From Aeromonas piscicola (GTDB taxonomy: Bacteria; Pseudomonadota; Gammaproteobacteria; Enterobacterales; Aeromonadaceae), in contig NZ_CDBL01000044.1 in assembly GCF_000820005.1 (NCBI RefSeq), forward strand, positions 112,406 through 176,405: a stretch of DNA of 64,000 nucleotides, given 5' to 3'. Positions 34,595 to 44,284 of the stretch are shown piece after piece. Numbering within the stretch: the first letter of the stretch is position 1; each line of letters begins with the position of its first letter. The notes beneath the pieces are model-generated. The model saw only the letters and a program-made list of their open reading frames with translations, had not been told where the DNA came from and did not search any database. A program made the translations under genes and the position numbers.

Positions 34595-36025
34595 TCAGAG
34601 CTTGACCATGATATGGCGCGGCACAGTGTAATCCTCCAGCGCATAGAGGGAGAGATCCTTGCCATAGCCCGACATCTTCATGCCGCCGTGGGGCATCTCG
34701 GAGGTGAGCATGAAGTGGGTGTTGATCCAGGTGCAACCATATTGCAGGTGGCTGGCCACCTTGCTGGCAAGGCTCAAATCCTTGGTCCAGACCGACGAGG
34801 CGAGACCATAGTCCGAGTCGTTGGCCCACTGCACCACCTGCTCGGCATCGTTGAAACGGGTCACCGACACCACAGGGCCGAACACCTCACGCCGCACGAT
34901 CTCATCCTCCTGACGGGCCCCGACTATCAGGGTCGGCTCGAAGAAGAAGCCGTTGCCGGGGCGGATCTTGCCCCCCGCCGTCACCTCCACATGGCCGCTG
35001 CTCTGGGCCCGCTCGACAAAGCTGGCGACCCGGTTGCGCTGTCTGTCAGAGATAAGCGGCCCCATCTCCACCCCCTCCTCGTACTGGCTGCCCACCTTGA
35101 TGGAGGCCACCGCATCGGTCATGGCGGCGACAAACTTGTCGTAGATCTTGCCCTGGGCGTAGATACGGCAGGCGGCGGTGCAATCCTGGCCGGCGTTGTA
35201 GAAGCCGAAGGTGCGAATACCCGCCACCACCGCCTCCAGATCCGCATCGTCGAAGATGATCACCGGCGCCTTTCCCCCCAGCTCAAGGTGGGTGCGCTTC
35301 ATGGTACGGGCGGCGCTCTGCAGGATCTTCTGGCCGGTGGCGATGTCACCGGTGAGCGACACCATCCGTACCAGCGGGTGTTCCACCAGCGGCGCCCCCA
35401 CGCTCTCGCCCCGCCCGCAGATGACGTTGATGACGCCGCGGGGGAAGATCTCGCTGGCCAGCTCGGCAAGACGCAAAGCGGTGAGCGGAGTCTGCTCGGA
35501 GGGTTTGAGCACCACCGTATTGCCCGCCGCCAGCACCGGCGCCATCTTCCAGGCCGCCATCATCAACGGGTAGTTCCAGGGGGCGATACTGCCCACCACC
35601 CCGATGGGATCGCGGCGGATCATGCTGGTGTGCCCCTCGATATACTCCCCCGCCAGCGGCCCTTGCAGACAGCGAGCGGCCCCGGCAAAGAAGCGGAAGC
35701 AGTCCACCACTGCGGGCAGCTCATCGTTGAGTACCGCCAGATAGGGTTTGCCGCAGTTGAGGGATTCCAGCGCCGCGAACTCCTCGGCGTGGCGCTCGAT
35801 GAGATCCGCCAGACGCAGCAGCAGGTTGCTGCGCTGGGCCGGAGTGGTGCGGCTCCACTGGGCGAAGGCGCGCTGGGCGCCGTTCACCGCCCGGTTCACC
35901 TGCTCGAACGAGGCTTCGGGTACGGCGGCGATCTGCTCGCCGTTGGCCGGGTTGAGAATGGGTTCGGCCTGCCCCTCACCGGTCACAAACTGGCCATCAA
36001 TCAAGAGTTGGGTAGAGAGTTTCAT
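34595..36025 (-). CDS. patD: Gamma-aminobutyraldehyde dehydrogenase
   Basis: 476 residues, an NAD-dependent aldehyde dehydrogenase very similar to E. coli PatD (YdcW), which oxidises 4-aminobutanal from putrescine breakdown to GABA. Visible: [20 protein letters not shown] (cofactor site), [16 protein letters not shown] with the catalytic Glu, [14 protein letters not shown] with the nucleophilic Cys, and [12 protein letters not shown]. The ATG at 36025 is chosen (AAGGA upstream). It is the last gene after the ydcSTUV-type transporter, the same order as in E. coli. Confidence 0.93.
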   Translation of the reverse strand: MKLSTQLLIDGQFVTGEGQAEPILNPANGEQIAAVPEASFEQVNRAVNGAQRAFAQWSRTTPAQRSNLLLRLADLIERHAEEFAALESLNCGKPYLAVLNDELPAVVDCFRFFAGAARCLQGPLAGEYIEGHTSMIRRDPIGVVGSIAPWNYPLMMAAWKMAPVLAAGNTVVLKPSEQTPLTALRLAELASEIFPRGVINVICGRGESVGAPLVEHPLVRMVSLTGDIATGQKILQSAARTMKRTHLELGGKAPVIIFDDADLEAVVAGIRTFGFYNAGQDCTAACRIYAQGKIYDKFVAAMTDAVASIKVGSQYEEGVEMGPLISDRQRNRVASFVERAQSSGHVEVTAGGKIRPGNGFFFEPTLIVGARQEDEIVRREVFGPVVSVTRFNDAEQVVQWANDSDYGLASSVWTKDLSLASKVASHLQYGCTWINTHFMLTSEMPHGGMKMSGYGKDLSLYALEDYTVPRHIMVKL

Positions 36026-36054
36026 GGTTGTATCCTTGCGCACGCGTTGAGTCA

Positions 36055-36882
36055 TCATTTGCCACTGCCAGCGACATCATGGGTGTCGCGAGTGAGGTAG
36101 TAGGCAAGCAAAATGGGGATAGTGGTAAAGGCTACTATGATGAGGGCCACCACGTTGGTGACCGGCCTGTCTCGGGGGCGGATCAGCTCCTGATACATCC
36201 AGATGGGCAACGTGGTCTGCTGGCCCGCAGTGAAGGTAGTGACGATCACTTCGTCAAAGCTCAGGGCAAAGGCCAGCATGCCTCCCGCCAGCAGCGCCGT
36301 GGCCAGATTGGGCAGGATCACGTAGCGCAGGGTCTGGAAGCCGTCGGCCCCGAGATCCATCGACGCCTCGATCAGCGACTGGTTGGTGCGGCGAAAACGG
36401 GCCAGCGCATTGTTGTAGACCACCACCACGCAAAAGGTGGCGTGGCCGATAACGATGGTCCAGAAGCTGAAGGGGATCTCCATCAATCCGTAGGCAGAGC
36501 GCAGCGCGATACCGGTGACGATGCCGGGCAGCGCGATGGGCAGCACCAGCAAGAGCGACACCACCTCCTGACCGAAGAAGCGGCTGCGGGCAATGGCCCC
36601 TGCCGCCAACGTGCCGAGGATCATTGCCGCCAGCGTCGCCAGTCCCGCCACCTCCAGCGACAGCTGGATGGCGCGCCACACATCGGGACGATTGAGGGTC
36701 ACCTCGAACCACTTGAGGGTGAGCCCGGGGGGCGGAAACTGGTAACTCTTGCTCTCGCTGGTGAAGGCGTAGAGGAAGATAAACAGAATGGGAAAGTGCA
36801 GGAACAAGAGCCCGCCGATGGCGGCGTACTTGAGCAGGCCCGAAGGGCGCTGTCCTTGACTGATCACTGAGCTAGCTGACAT
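36055..36882 (-). CDS. ydcV: ABC transporter permease, YdcV-like (PotC family)
   Basis: 275 residues with six membrane segments. The EAA loop ([21 protein letters not shown]) contacts the ATPase, and [20 protein letters not shown] is typical of PotC-type spermidine/putrescine permeases. It forms the inner-membrane channel with the YdcU-like subunit. Its start is separated from the ydcU stop by 137 bp, unusually long within this operon, and that gap contains a partial ydcU tail. Confidence 0.92.
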   Translation of the reverse strand: MSASSVISQGQRPSGLLKYAAIGGLLFLHFPILFIFLYAFTSESKSYQFPPPGLTLKWFEVTLNRPDVWRAIQLSLEVAGLATLAAMILGTLAAGAIARSRFFGQEVVSLLLVLPIALPGIVTGIALRSAYGLMEIPFSFWTIVIGHATFCVVVVYNNALARFRRTNQSLIEASMDLGADGFQTLRYVILPNLATALLAGGMLAFALSFDEVIVTTFTAGQQTTLPIWMYQELIRPRDRPVTNVVALIIVAFTTIPILLAYYLTRDTHDVAGSGK

Positions 36883-36917
36883 GACGGCCTCCTTGCTGCC
36901 GGTTCAAAGCAATTGGG

Positions 36918-36950
36918 TCAGAGTGCATCGAACGCCCCCTGCCGTTTGAC
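36918..36950 (-). repeat. Second copy of the ydcU 3' end
   Basis: Read on the minus strand this encodes VKRQGAFDAL followed by TGA, nearly the end of ydcU (AKRLGAFDAL, TGA). In the shared GAFDAL part five of six codons differ only synonymously (GGA/GGG, GCC/GCG, TTT/TTC, GCG/GCA, CTT/CTC). Similarity does not extend further upstream. Confidence 0.7.
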
Positions 36951-37019
36951 GGTCGTCGGTGGATAGCCATGATCAGGCTGGGCACCCGAGGAGATACATG
37001 GATGAGTGCAATATGGGCA

Positions 37020-37984
37020 TCAAAGCGCATCAAAGGCTCCTAACCGTTTCGCAATCGCCAGATAGATGGCGATGATAAGGATCGGCACCAGCGAGAAGGC
37101 GGCGGCAAAGGGCAGATTGCCCGCCGTCCCCTGCTGCATGTAGACCACCTGACCGATATACATGGTCGAGTTGCCAATAATGCCGGGGATGATGTAATCA
37201 CCGAGGGTCAGCGAGAAGGTGAAGATGGAGCCCGCCACCACACCGGGCAACGCCAGCGGCAGGATCAGGTTGCGAAAGGTCTGGGCGGGGGTCGCCCCCA
37301 GATCGCTGCTCGCCTCCAGCAAGGAGCGCGGAATACGCTCCACCGCCGCCTGAATGGGCAGGATCATGAAGGGCAGCCAGACGTAGACGAACACGATAAA
37401 GGTGCCGAGCCGCGAAAACGACAGCGAAGGGCCACCTATCACCGGCAGTGAAAGGATGGCATCGAGCAGCCACTCCAGCCCCATGCTGTCGGCCAGCCAG
37501 CTCACCACCCCCTCCTTGGCCAAGATCAGCTTCCAGGCATAGACCCGCACCAGATAGCTGGACCAGAGCGGCAGCATGATCCCCACATAGAACAGCGCCC
37601 GGGTCTTGCCACTGGTGTAGCGCGCCATGTAGTAGGCAACCGGAAAACCGAGCAGGGCGCAGGCCAGGGTCACCAGCAGTGACATGCCGACGGTGCGGCC
37701 GATCACATCCAGATTCTCCGGCCGCAGCAGGGCGACGAAGTTTTGCAGCCCCAGCTCATGGCGCACCTGACCGCTGAACTCGTCCAGCCCGAAGAAGGCG
37801 TTGGAGAGCAGCATCAGCAAGGAGCCGACATAGATGATGCCGAGCCACAGCAGCGGCGGCCCCAGCAGGATCGCCAGCAGCAGGCCGGGACGGCCGTAGA
37901 GCAGGGTCGAGAGGCGCCGCAGTGGCCTGAAACGGGCAGGTTCGAGCTGATGGTTCATGGCAAGACTCGCACTGTGAGGGGCAC

Positions 37985-37988
<4 letters not shown>
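37020..37988 (-). CDS. ydcU: ABC transporter permease, YdcU-like (PotB family)
   Basis: 322 residues, six membrane segments after a ~30-residue cytoplasmic start. The EAA-type loop reads LLEASSDLGATPAQTFRNLI, followed by LPLALPGVVAGSIFTFSLTLGDYIIPGIIG as in PotB. Partner of YdcV. Its ATG overlaps the ydcT stop (ATGA at 37985-37988), so translation is probably coupled and the upstream start is preferred over the internal Met at 37958. Confidence 0.92.
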
Positions 37989-38998
<1,010 letters not shown>

Positions 38999-39100
38999 GG
39001 GGCGTCCTTGTCTGTGCAGGGATGGGCCGGACTCCTGTCCGGCCCGCTTGATTATCCGGTTTGGGCGGTTGTGCAGAGGAGGCGCGGCTCCCCTACCGTG

Positions 39101-39132
39101 AGCAAGGTGGTCACCGTGGCGGCCACCTTGCT
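39101..39132 (-). terminator. Intercistronic hairpin between ydcS and ydcT
   Basis: A perfect 10-bp stem (AGCAAGGTGG...CCACCTTGCT, 12-nt loop) without a T-run. Such structures after binding-protein genes usually stabilise the upstream message or reduce expression of the downstream genes. Confidence 0.55.
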
Positions 39133-39141
39133 AAACCAGCC

Positions 39142-40290
39142 TCAGCGACCGCCCAGAATGGCGATATAGTCGGAAACCCAGCGGTAATAGGGCACACAGG
39201 TTCCCTGGCTCTTGCACTGGGAGACCGGAGTGCGCCAGAAGCGAACCCGATCGAAGTTGTCGATACCGTTGGTTTTGCACCCTGTCGGGCCAAGCAGGGC
39301 ATTGCCCTCGCAGGCGGCAGGCACCACAGGCACAGAGCCAAACCATGAGGCGAGATCCCCCTGCAGCTTGTTGTTCAGGGAGTGCTCCAGCCACTTGTAA
39401 GCGCAGGTGAGGTTCTTGGCATCGCTGTGCACCATGCTGGTATCGGCCCAACCGGTGACCCCCTCCTTGGGCACAGTGGTGGCGATGGGCTGCTTGTCGG
39501 CGATCAGGGTGTTGGCCTGGAATGGCCAGGAGCCGGAAGCGACCACGCCTTCGTTCTTGAAGTCATCGATCTGGACAAAGGCATCATGCCAGTAGCGTCC
39601 CACCAGCTGGCGCTGCTTGCGCAGCAGATCGAGCGAGGCCTTGTACTGATCCTCGTTCAACTCGTAAGGATCCTTGATACCAAGGGCGGGCTGATGGGTC
39701 ATCAGATAGAGGGCGGCATCGGCGATGTGGATCGGGCCGTCAAAGGCCTGCACCCGCCCCTTGTTGGACTTGCCATCCGCCAGGGTCTGCTCCTCGAACA
39801 CCACGTTCCAGGAGTCCGGCGCCTTGGGGAACACCTTGGTGTTGTACATCAGGATATTGCCGCCCCACTGGTAGGGCACGCCGTAGTGCTTGCCATCCAC
39901 CGTGTGCCAGGGGGCATTTTGCAGCCGGGGATCAATCTTGCTGTAACTCGGAATGAGCGCCAGATTGAGCGGCTGCACCTTGCCACCGGCAATCAGACGC
40001 AGGCTGGCATCGCCGGAGGCGGTCACCAGATCGAAGCCCCCCTCGTTCATCAGCGCCACCATCTCGTCCGAGGTGGCCGCCGTCTTGACGCTCACCTTGC
40101 AGCCGGTCTCCTGCTCGAAACCGGTGACCCAATCGTAGTTCTTGTCGGTCTCGCCACGTTCGACGTAGCCAGCCCAGGCCACGATATTGAGCTGGCCTTC
40201 ACCCTTGCCGAGCTCGGTCGGGGCAGCCTGGGTCTGGCCTGCCAGCAGCGCCGGGACAAGAGCCAGCATCAGAGGGGTCAATTTCATCAT
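39142..40290 (-). CDS. ydcS: Periplasmic substrate-binding protein, YdcS-like
   Basis: 382 residues with a signal peptide (MKLTPLMLALVPALLAGQTQ, cut before APTEL). It matches E. coli YdcS closely: GQLNIVAWAGYVERGETDK, TAATSDEMVALMNEGGFDLV, SGDASLRLI, DSWNVVFEE and FKNEGVVASGSWPFQAN. This family binds putrescine or related polyamines in bacterial ABC systems; the E. coli protein has also been linked to polyhydroxybutyrate. First gene of the five-gene operon. A second ATG lies one codon in. Confidence 0.94.
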   Translation of the reverse strand: MMKLTPLMLALVPALLAGQTQAAPTELGKGEGQLNIVAWAGYVERGETDKNYDWVTGFEQETGCKVSVKTAATSDEMVALMNEGGFDLVTASGDASLRLIAGGKVQPLNLALIPSYSKIDPRLQNAPWHTVDGKHYGVPYQWGGNILMYNTKVFPKAPDSWNVVFEEQTLADGKSNKGRVQAFDGPIHIADAALYLMTHQPALGIKDPYELNEDQYKASLDLLRKQRQLVGRYWHDAFVQIDDFKNEGVVASGSWPFQANTLIADKQPIATTVPKEGVTGWADTSMVHSDAKNLTCAYKWLEHSLNNKLQGDLASWFGSVPVVPAACEGNALLGPTGCKTNGIDNFDRVRFWRTPVSQCKSQGTCVPYYRWVSDYIAILGGR

Positions 40291-40484
40291 GCACTCCTTG
40301 CATTGTGTTGACTTGCATCAGGTGAAGGAACGCCGCCATGGGCGTTAACATCCCGTTAACCAGCAATGAGCTTAGGGGAGTGGCAATACGATGAATATTT
40401 CAATTTTTGGTGGCTCAGGTATCAGCTAAATCGATATCGAGTGCAGATGAATCTGAATTTTAGTGGCAACACTGCAAGAGATGG

Positions 40485-41408
40485 CTAGCGAGGGAGCGCC
40501 TGACGGGCCCGCAACCGGCTCTGATCCCGCGCGATATCGATAAATTCCCGCGCAGTCCAATCCAGCCGTGAACCACGGCGCCACACCAGTCCGATATCGA
40601 TGGCGGGAATGGGCTCCTTGATGGGGCGCGCCTCGACCCGCTCCTGCTCCAGCGACCAGGGGCGATAGGCAAAATCGGGCAACAGGGCGACCCCGAGCTG
40701 GCTCGCCACCAGACTGCGCACCGCCTCCACCGATGCGGTGCGCAGCACGATACGGGGGGAGATGCCGTAGCGGCGCAGGCCGCCACCAATGATCTGATCG
40801 AGCTGATCGGCGGTCAGCGAGATCATCGGCTCCTCTCCCAGCGCCGTCAGGGAGAGGGTCGACTCGGCGCAGAGCGGATGGTTGGCGGCCAGCCAGAGCC
40901 GCAGCGGCGAGCGGGTCAGTAGCTCGGTATCAAACGCCTCTTGCCGGATGGTGCGGTTGGTCATCAGGATCCCCACATCCACTTCGCCGTTGACGATCTG
41001 GTGCTCCAGAAAAGGCTGTTCATCCTCCTTCACCTCGATCTGTACCGCCGGAAAGGCGCGGCGAAAGCGGCCAAGCGCCTCGGACAGGTAGTAACCCGCC
41101 ACCAGGGTGGTCACGCCGATGGTGAGTCGCCCCTGATCCTGCTGAGCCACCGCTTTGAGGGAGTGGCTCGCCTCGGTCATGGCACCGAGAATACGGCGGG
41201 CGTGGAGCAAAAACTGGTGGCCCTGGGTGGTGAGGGTGACGCCGCGCGGGTTGCGTTCGAATAGCGGGGCGCCCAGTTCGGTCTCCAGCTCGCGAATGGC
41301 GCTGGTGACCGCCGACTGGGAGATATGCAGCTCGGCGGCGGCACGGCTCACTGAAAAGCTGTCGGCCACGGCCACGAAATAACGGATCTGGCGAAAGGTA
41401 AAGTTCAT
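40485..41408 (-). CDS. LysR-family transcriptional regulator
   Basis: 307 residues starting at the ATG at 41408. HTH: FTFRQIRYFVAVADSFSVSR, then AAAELHISQSAVTSAIRELE and FERNPRGVTLT. The remainder is the effector domain (GRLTIGVTTLVAGYYLSEAL, VASQLGVALLPDFAYRPWSL). It resembles the CynR/PcaQ-like group. It lies upstream of ydcS on the same strand with about 190 bp between; it may regulate that operon, but nothing in the sequence proves this. Confidence 0.87.
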   Translation of the reverse strand: MNFTFRQIRYFVAVADSFSVSRAAAELHISQSAVTSAIRELETELGAPLFERNPRGVTLTTQGHQFLLHARRILGAMTEASHSLKAVAQQDQGRLTIGVTTLVAGYYLSEALGRFRRAFPAVQIEVKEDEQPFLEHQIVNGEVDVGILMTNRTIRQEAFDTELLTRSPLRLWLAANHPLCAESTLSLTALGEEPMISLTADQLDQIIGGGLRRYGISPRIVLRTASVEAVRSLVASQLGVALLPDFAYRPWSLEQERVEARPIKEPIPAIDIGLVWRRGSRLDWTAREFIDIARDQSRLRARQALPR

Positions 41409-41470
41409 CGGGCATCCTGCCACTCGCGACTGGGGTGGCTGCCAGCTTAACCTTGAATCCCGCTCAAACA

Positions 41471-41493
41471 AAAGGCGCCGTGATGGCGCCTTT
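41471..41493. terminator. Terminator after nhaC
   Basis: AAAGGCGCC-GTGAT-GGCGCCTTT with A/T-rich flanks, downstream of nhaC on the minus strand. Confidence 0.8.
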
Positions 41494-41512
41494 GTCATTG
41501 ATCTCGCAACGA

Positions 41513-42922
41513 TTAGCGGGAGCTGGCAGCGGCCACCAGCGGAACCCGGTTCACCGCCTTGCCCATGTAGGCGAGGGTGATGGTCACTATGATGCAGGTG
41601 AAGCTGAGCCACATGTAGGGCAGGTAGTCGAGGGTGGCGACCCCGAGCACCCCGGCCATGAAGATGCCGTTGTCGCTCCAGGGCACCATGCCGCAGGTGA
41701 GGGTGCCGCCGAACTCGGCGTTGCGGGAGAGGTTCTTGCGTGCCAGTCCCAGCCGGTCGTAGTTCTTGGCCATGATCTTGGGGGTCAGGATCAGCGACAC
41801 ATACATGGCCGAGCCGAACACGTTGGCCAGGAAGGCGGTGCCTATGGTGTGGCTGGTCAGGCTGCCGACGCTGTTGATGCGCTTCTCGAAGGCGCTGGCA
41901 ATCACTTCCAGGATGCCGACCTTCTCCAGCAGGCCGCCAAAACCCAGACCGAAGATGATGACGGCGACCGAGCCCAGCATGGACTCCATGCCGCCACGAC
42001 CCAGGATGTTGTCGATGAAGTCGATGCCAGAGGTGATGGGGAAGGGGCTGTAGGCGGAGTGCATCGCCTTGACCGGATCCATGTCCTGAAATGCGATGGC
42101 CCAGATCAGGCCCAGCAGGGCGCCGAAGCTGATCACCGGGAAGGCGGGCTTGCGGTTGGCCAGCAGGCCCAGCACCAGCACCACGGGGACTATGGCCAGC
42201 GGCGTGATGTTGAACTGCTGGTCGAGCGCCTCCATCACCAGATTGACCTGCTCCAGGCTGACATTGCCCGAATACTGCATGCCGACCACGGTGAACAGCA
42301 CGGCCGTGATGACATAGGAGACCAGGCTGATGGGCAGCATCCCCTTGATGTGTTCCACCACATCGACGTTGGACATGGTCGATGCCAGCACCACAGAATC
42401 GGAGAGCGGGGAGAGCTTGTCACCGAAATAGACACCGGAGAGCACTGCGCCGGCCACCAGGGGCGCGGGGACGCCTAGGCTGTGGCCAATGCCCATCATG
42501 GCGATGCCAGCGGTGGCGGCAGAGCCCCAGGAGGTACCGGTTGCCAGGGAGGTGAGGGAGCAGATGATCAGGGTCGCCAGCAGGAAGATGGAGGGGTGTA
42601 TTACCTTGAGACCGAAGTAGATGATGCTGGGCACTATGCCGCCGGCGATCCAGGTGCCGACCAGGGCACCGACGGAGACCAGGATCAGGATTGCCCCCAT
42701 CCCCTTGGATACGCCATCGACGGCGGCCTGCTCCAGGGACTTGTAATCATGGCCGAGCTTGATGCCGAGCCCCATGATGACGAACCAGGCGATGAACAGC
42801 GCCAACTGGATTGGCAGGTCTAGCACGCTGGTAAACGAGAAGGCCAGGGCCAGGAAAATGGCCAGGCAGGCAAACACCTGCGACATGCCCGGTAGTCGGA
42901 TGTGGTTTTGTTGGTTTTGCAT
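41513..42922 (-). CDS. nhaC: NhaC-family Na+/H+ antiporter
   Basis: 469 residues with about 11-12 membrane segments. NhaC features include LIICSLTSLATGTSWGSAAT, GVYFGDKLSPLSDSVVLAST and GLGFGGLLEKVGILE. Proteins of this family exchange Na+ (some transport malate or lactate against Na+). It is monocistronic with its promoter in the ~300-bp gap before 43225. That gap, 42923-43224, otherwise holds A/T-rich sequence and the Fur-controlled promoter of the next gene. Confidence 0.9.
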   Translation of the reverse strand: MQNQQNHIRLPGMSQVFACLAIFLALAFSFTSVLDLPIQLALFIAWFVIMGLGIKLGHDYKSLEQAAVDGVSKGMGAILILVSVGALVGTWIAGGIVPSIIYFGLKVIHPSIFLLATLIICSLTSLATGTSWGSAATAGIAMMGIGHSLGVPAPLVAGAVLSGVYFGDKLSPLSDSVVLASTMSNVDVVEHIKGMLPISLVSYVITAVLFTVVGMQYSGNVSLEQVNLVMEALDQQFNITPLAIVPVVLVLGLLANRKPAFPVISFGALLGLIWAIAFQDMDPVKAMHSAYSPFPITSGIDFIDNILGRGGMESMLGSVAVIIFGLGFGGLLEKVGILEVIASAFEKRINSVGSLTSHTIGTAFLANVFGSAMYVSLILTPKIMAKNYDRLGLARKNLSRNAEFGGTLTCGMVPWSDNGIFMAGVLGVATLDYLPYMWLSFTCIIVTITLAYMGKAVNRVPLVAAASSR

Positions 42923-43164
42923 AGATACTTCCTAAACTCTTGCTCGCCAAGGTCAGTCCCTCTCGTCCTGTGGATACACGTATCCCGAGGGGCCAACCCA
43001 AAAAGAGGCCGCAATCTACCACAAACCTGGGGGGGCAAATCCCAACAGATTTAGCAAAAATGCAGTTTTGATTGAAAAACTTACAAATTAGTTGATCTCA
43101 TAACCCGTTTTTGAGTGCTCTGTTTGCCCCTATGGGACATTCGACTCTGATAGAAAAGTCCGAT

Positions 43165-43202
43165 TGCATACTCCTAAAATACAAATGATAATCGTTATCA
43201 AA
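43165..43202 (+). promoter_or_regulatory. Promoter overlapped by a strong Fur box
   Basis: -35 TTGCAT (43165-43170) and -10 GATAAT (43188-43193) are 17 bp apart. The -10 lies inside AAATGATAATCGTTATCAA (43184-43202), a nearly perfect inverted Fur box. Fur-Fe2+ binding would block RNA polymerase, giving induction under iron limitation. Confidence 0.75.
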
Positions 43203-43224
43203 TAATGCGGGAGGAGGCATCACC

Positions 43225-43431
43225 ATGACCTGGATTGTGAGAGTCATGCTGTTGGTCGGGCTGCTGGCCGTGCTGGGCTGGGGTCAGGAGAAGGAGTACG
43301 GCATCTGGAGTCTTGGCTTTGTGCTGGCCGCCTGGGTCATGCTGGAACCCAGGCTGAGGCCTGCCCTTATTTTGCTGCCGGTCGCCGGGATGACCGGCAT
43401 AGCTGCTCTGATCTGGCAACAGCCCTGGTGA
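43225..43431 (+). CDS. 68-residue inner-membrane protein, probably iron-repressed
   Basis: The ATG at 43225 has a strong GGGAGGAGG 8-10 bases upstream. The protein has three hydrophobic stretches (VRVMLLVGLLAVLGWG, IWSLGFVLAAWVMLE, PALILLPVAGMTGIAALIW) linked by short polar turns (QEKEYG; PRLR), so it is a small polytopic membrane protein. No family recognised. Immediately preceded by a Fur-overlapped promoter and monocistronic (next gene is convergent, 4 bp away). Confidence 0.75.
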   Translation: MTWIVRVMLLVGLLAVLGWGQEKEYGIWSLGFVLAAWVMLEPRLRPALILLPVAGMTGIAALIWQQPW

Positions 43432-43434
43432 TGA

Positions 43435-43701
43435 TCAGGGGATGGGGGCGTTCCGGACCTTCTCTTGTGCCAGCTTGAGCGACTCCACGACGTTTTTTTC
43501 CATCTCGGTACGCTTGGCATCGGTCAGGAAGTAGATCATATCGACGTCGTGACGTATGTAGTGGGAGGGCAGCTGGTTGAGGGTCAGGCAGCAGAGATCG
43601 GCCATCTGGTTGGCGTTCAGCGTCAGGTTCAGACCCTGTCTCTCAATCTCCTTGAGCACCAGATGCTCGTAGAAGTTGTGAATGTCGGTATCCAGTATCA
43701 T
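43435..43701 (-). CDS. ComFB-family protein
   Basis: 88 residues beginning at the ATG at 43701 (AGGAA upstream). NFYEHLVLKEIERQGL and MADLCCLTLNQLPSHYIRHD match the small ComFB (late competence) family. Recent reports describe some ComFB proteins as cyclic-dinucleotide receptors; whether this one binds a nucleotide is unknown. Its stop is 4 bp from the stop of the Fur-controlled gene. Confidence 0.8.
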   Translation of the reverse strand: MILDTDIHNFYEHLVLKEIERQGLNLTLNANQMADLCCLTLNQLPSHYIRHDVDMIYFLTDAKRTEMEKNVVESLKLAQEKVRNAPIP

Positions 43702-43768
43702 ATGCGTTCCTTGGCATGACGATGGGCGGTAAGTCGTCAAAAGCATAGTCATAACAAGGAGTAAAAAC

Positions 43769-43800
43769 AAAAAGCCCATCACTTTCGTGATGGGCTTTTT
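43769..43800 (-). terminator. Terminator of the tRNA-Leu operon
   Basis: AAAAAGCCCATCAC-TTTC-GTGATGGGCTTTTT; read on the minus strand it sits just after the last tRNA-Leu, and its opposite strand may also affect ComFB gene entry. Confidence 0.9.
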
Positions 43801-43810
43801 ATGTAATGAA

Positions 43811-43896
43811 TGGTGCGAAGAGAGGGACTCGAACCCTCACATCCGTGGGACACTAACACCTGAAGCTAGCGCGTCTACCAATTCCGCCACCTTCGC
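43811..43896 (-). tRNA. tRNA-Leu (CAG), copy 3 of the operon
   Basis: 86 nt class II tRNA with long variable arm; acceptor GCGAAGG, anticodon loop TTCAGGT carrying CAG, CCA encoded. Transcribed last. Confidence 0.97.
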
Positions 43897-43940
43897 ACAT
43901 TGTGTTACCAGTTTTGATTTACATGCTGTCTGGAGAAGCA

Positions 43941-44026
43941 TGGTGCGAAGAGAGGGACTCGAACCCTCACACCCGGGGGGCACTAACACCTGAAGCTAGC
44001 GCGTCTACCAATTCCGCCACCTTCGC
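43941..44026 (-). tRNA. tRNA-Leu (CAG), copy 2 of the operon
   Basis: 86 nt, same as the neighbours except in the variable arm (minus strand CCCCCCGGGTG versus CCCACGGATG). Confidence 0.97.
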
Positions 44027-44082
44027 ACATTCGGGTTATCAGTCTGGATTGACATGCTGTCTGATAAAAGCATGTTGCAGTA

Positions 44083-44168
44083 TGGTGCGAAGAGAGGGAC
44101 TCGAACCCTCACATCCGTGGGACACTAACACCTGAAGCTAGCGCGTCTACCAATTCCGCCACCTTCGC
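44083..44168 (-). tRNA. tRNA-Leu (CAG), copy 1 of the operon
   Basis: 86 nt, identical to the copy at 43811. First in the transcript. Spacers between the three genes are related to each other, indicating tandem duplication. Confidence 0.97.
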
Positions 44169-44184
44169 ATCACTGCGGTGGGGG

Positions 44185-44212
44185 ATTCTATAGAGTTTTG
44201 GAAGAGCGTCAA
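44185..44212 (-). promoter_or_regulatory. Promoter of the tRNA-Leu operon
   Basis: Minus strand: -35 TTGACG (44212-44207), 16-bp spacer, -10 TAGAAT (44190-44185), then a C-rich discriminator. The -35 lies in a perfect 10-bp inverted repeat (CGTCAACAGC 44207-44216 / GCTGTTGACG 44234-44243). Confidence 0.7.
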
Positions 44213-44284
44213 CAGCCAAAGGGGACTTTTTTCGCTGTTGACGTTCAAAGCCGTGCTAAGGGCACAAAACTTCAGCAATTAGCG

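Noticed and set aside
39061..39348. Plus-strand frames upstream of ydcS stop and around ydcT
   Set aside because: They are antisense to the ydc operon and show no domain; only the hairpin at 39101-39132 was kept.
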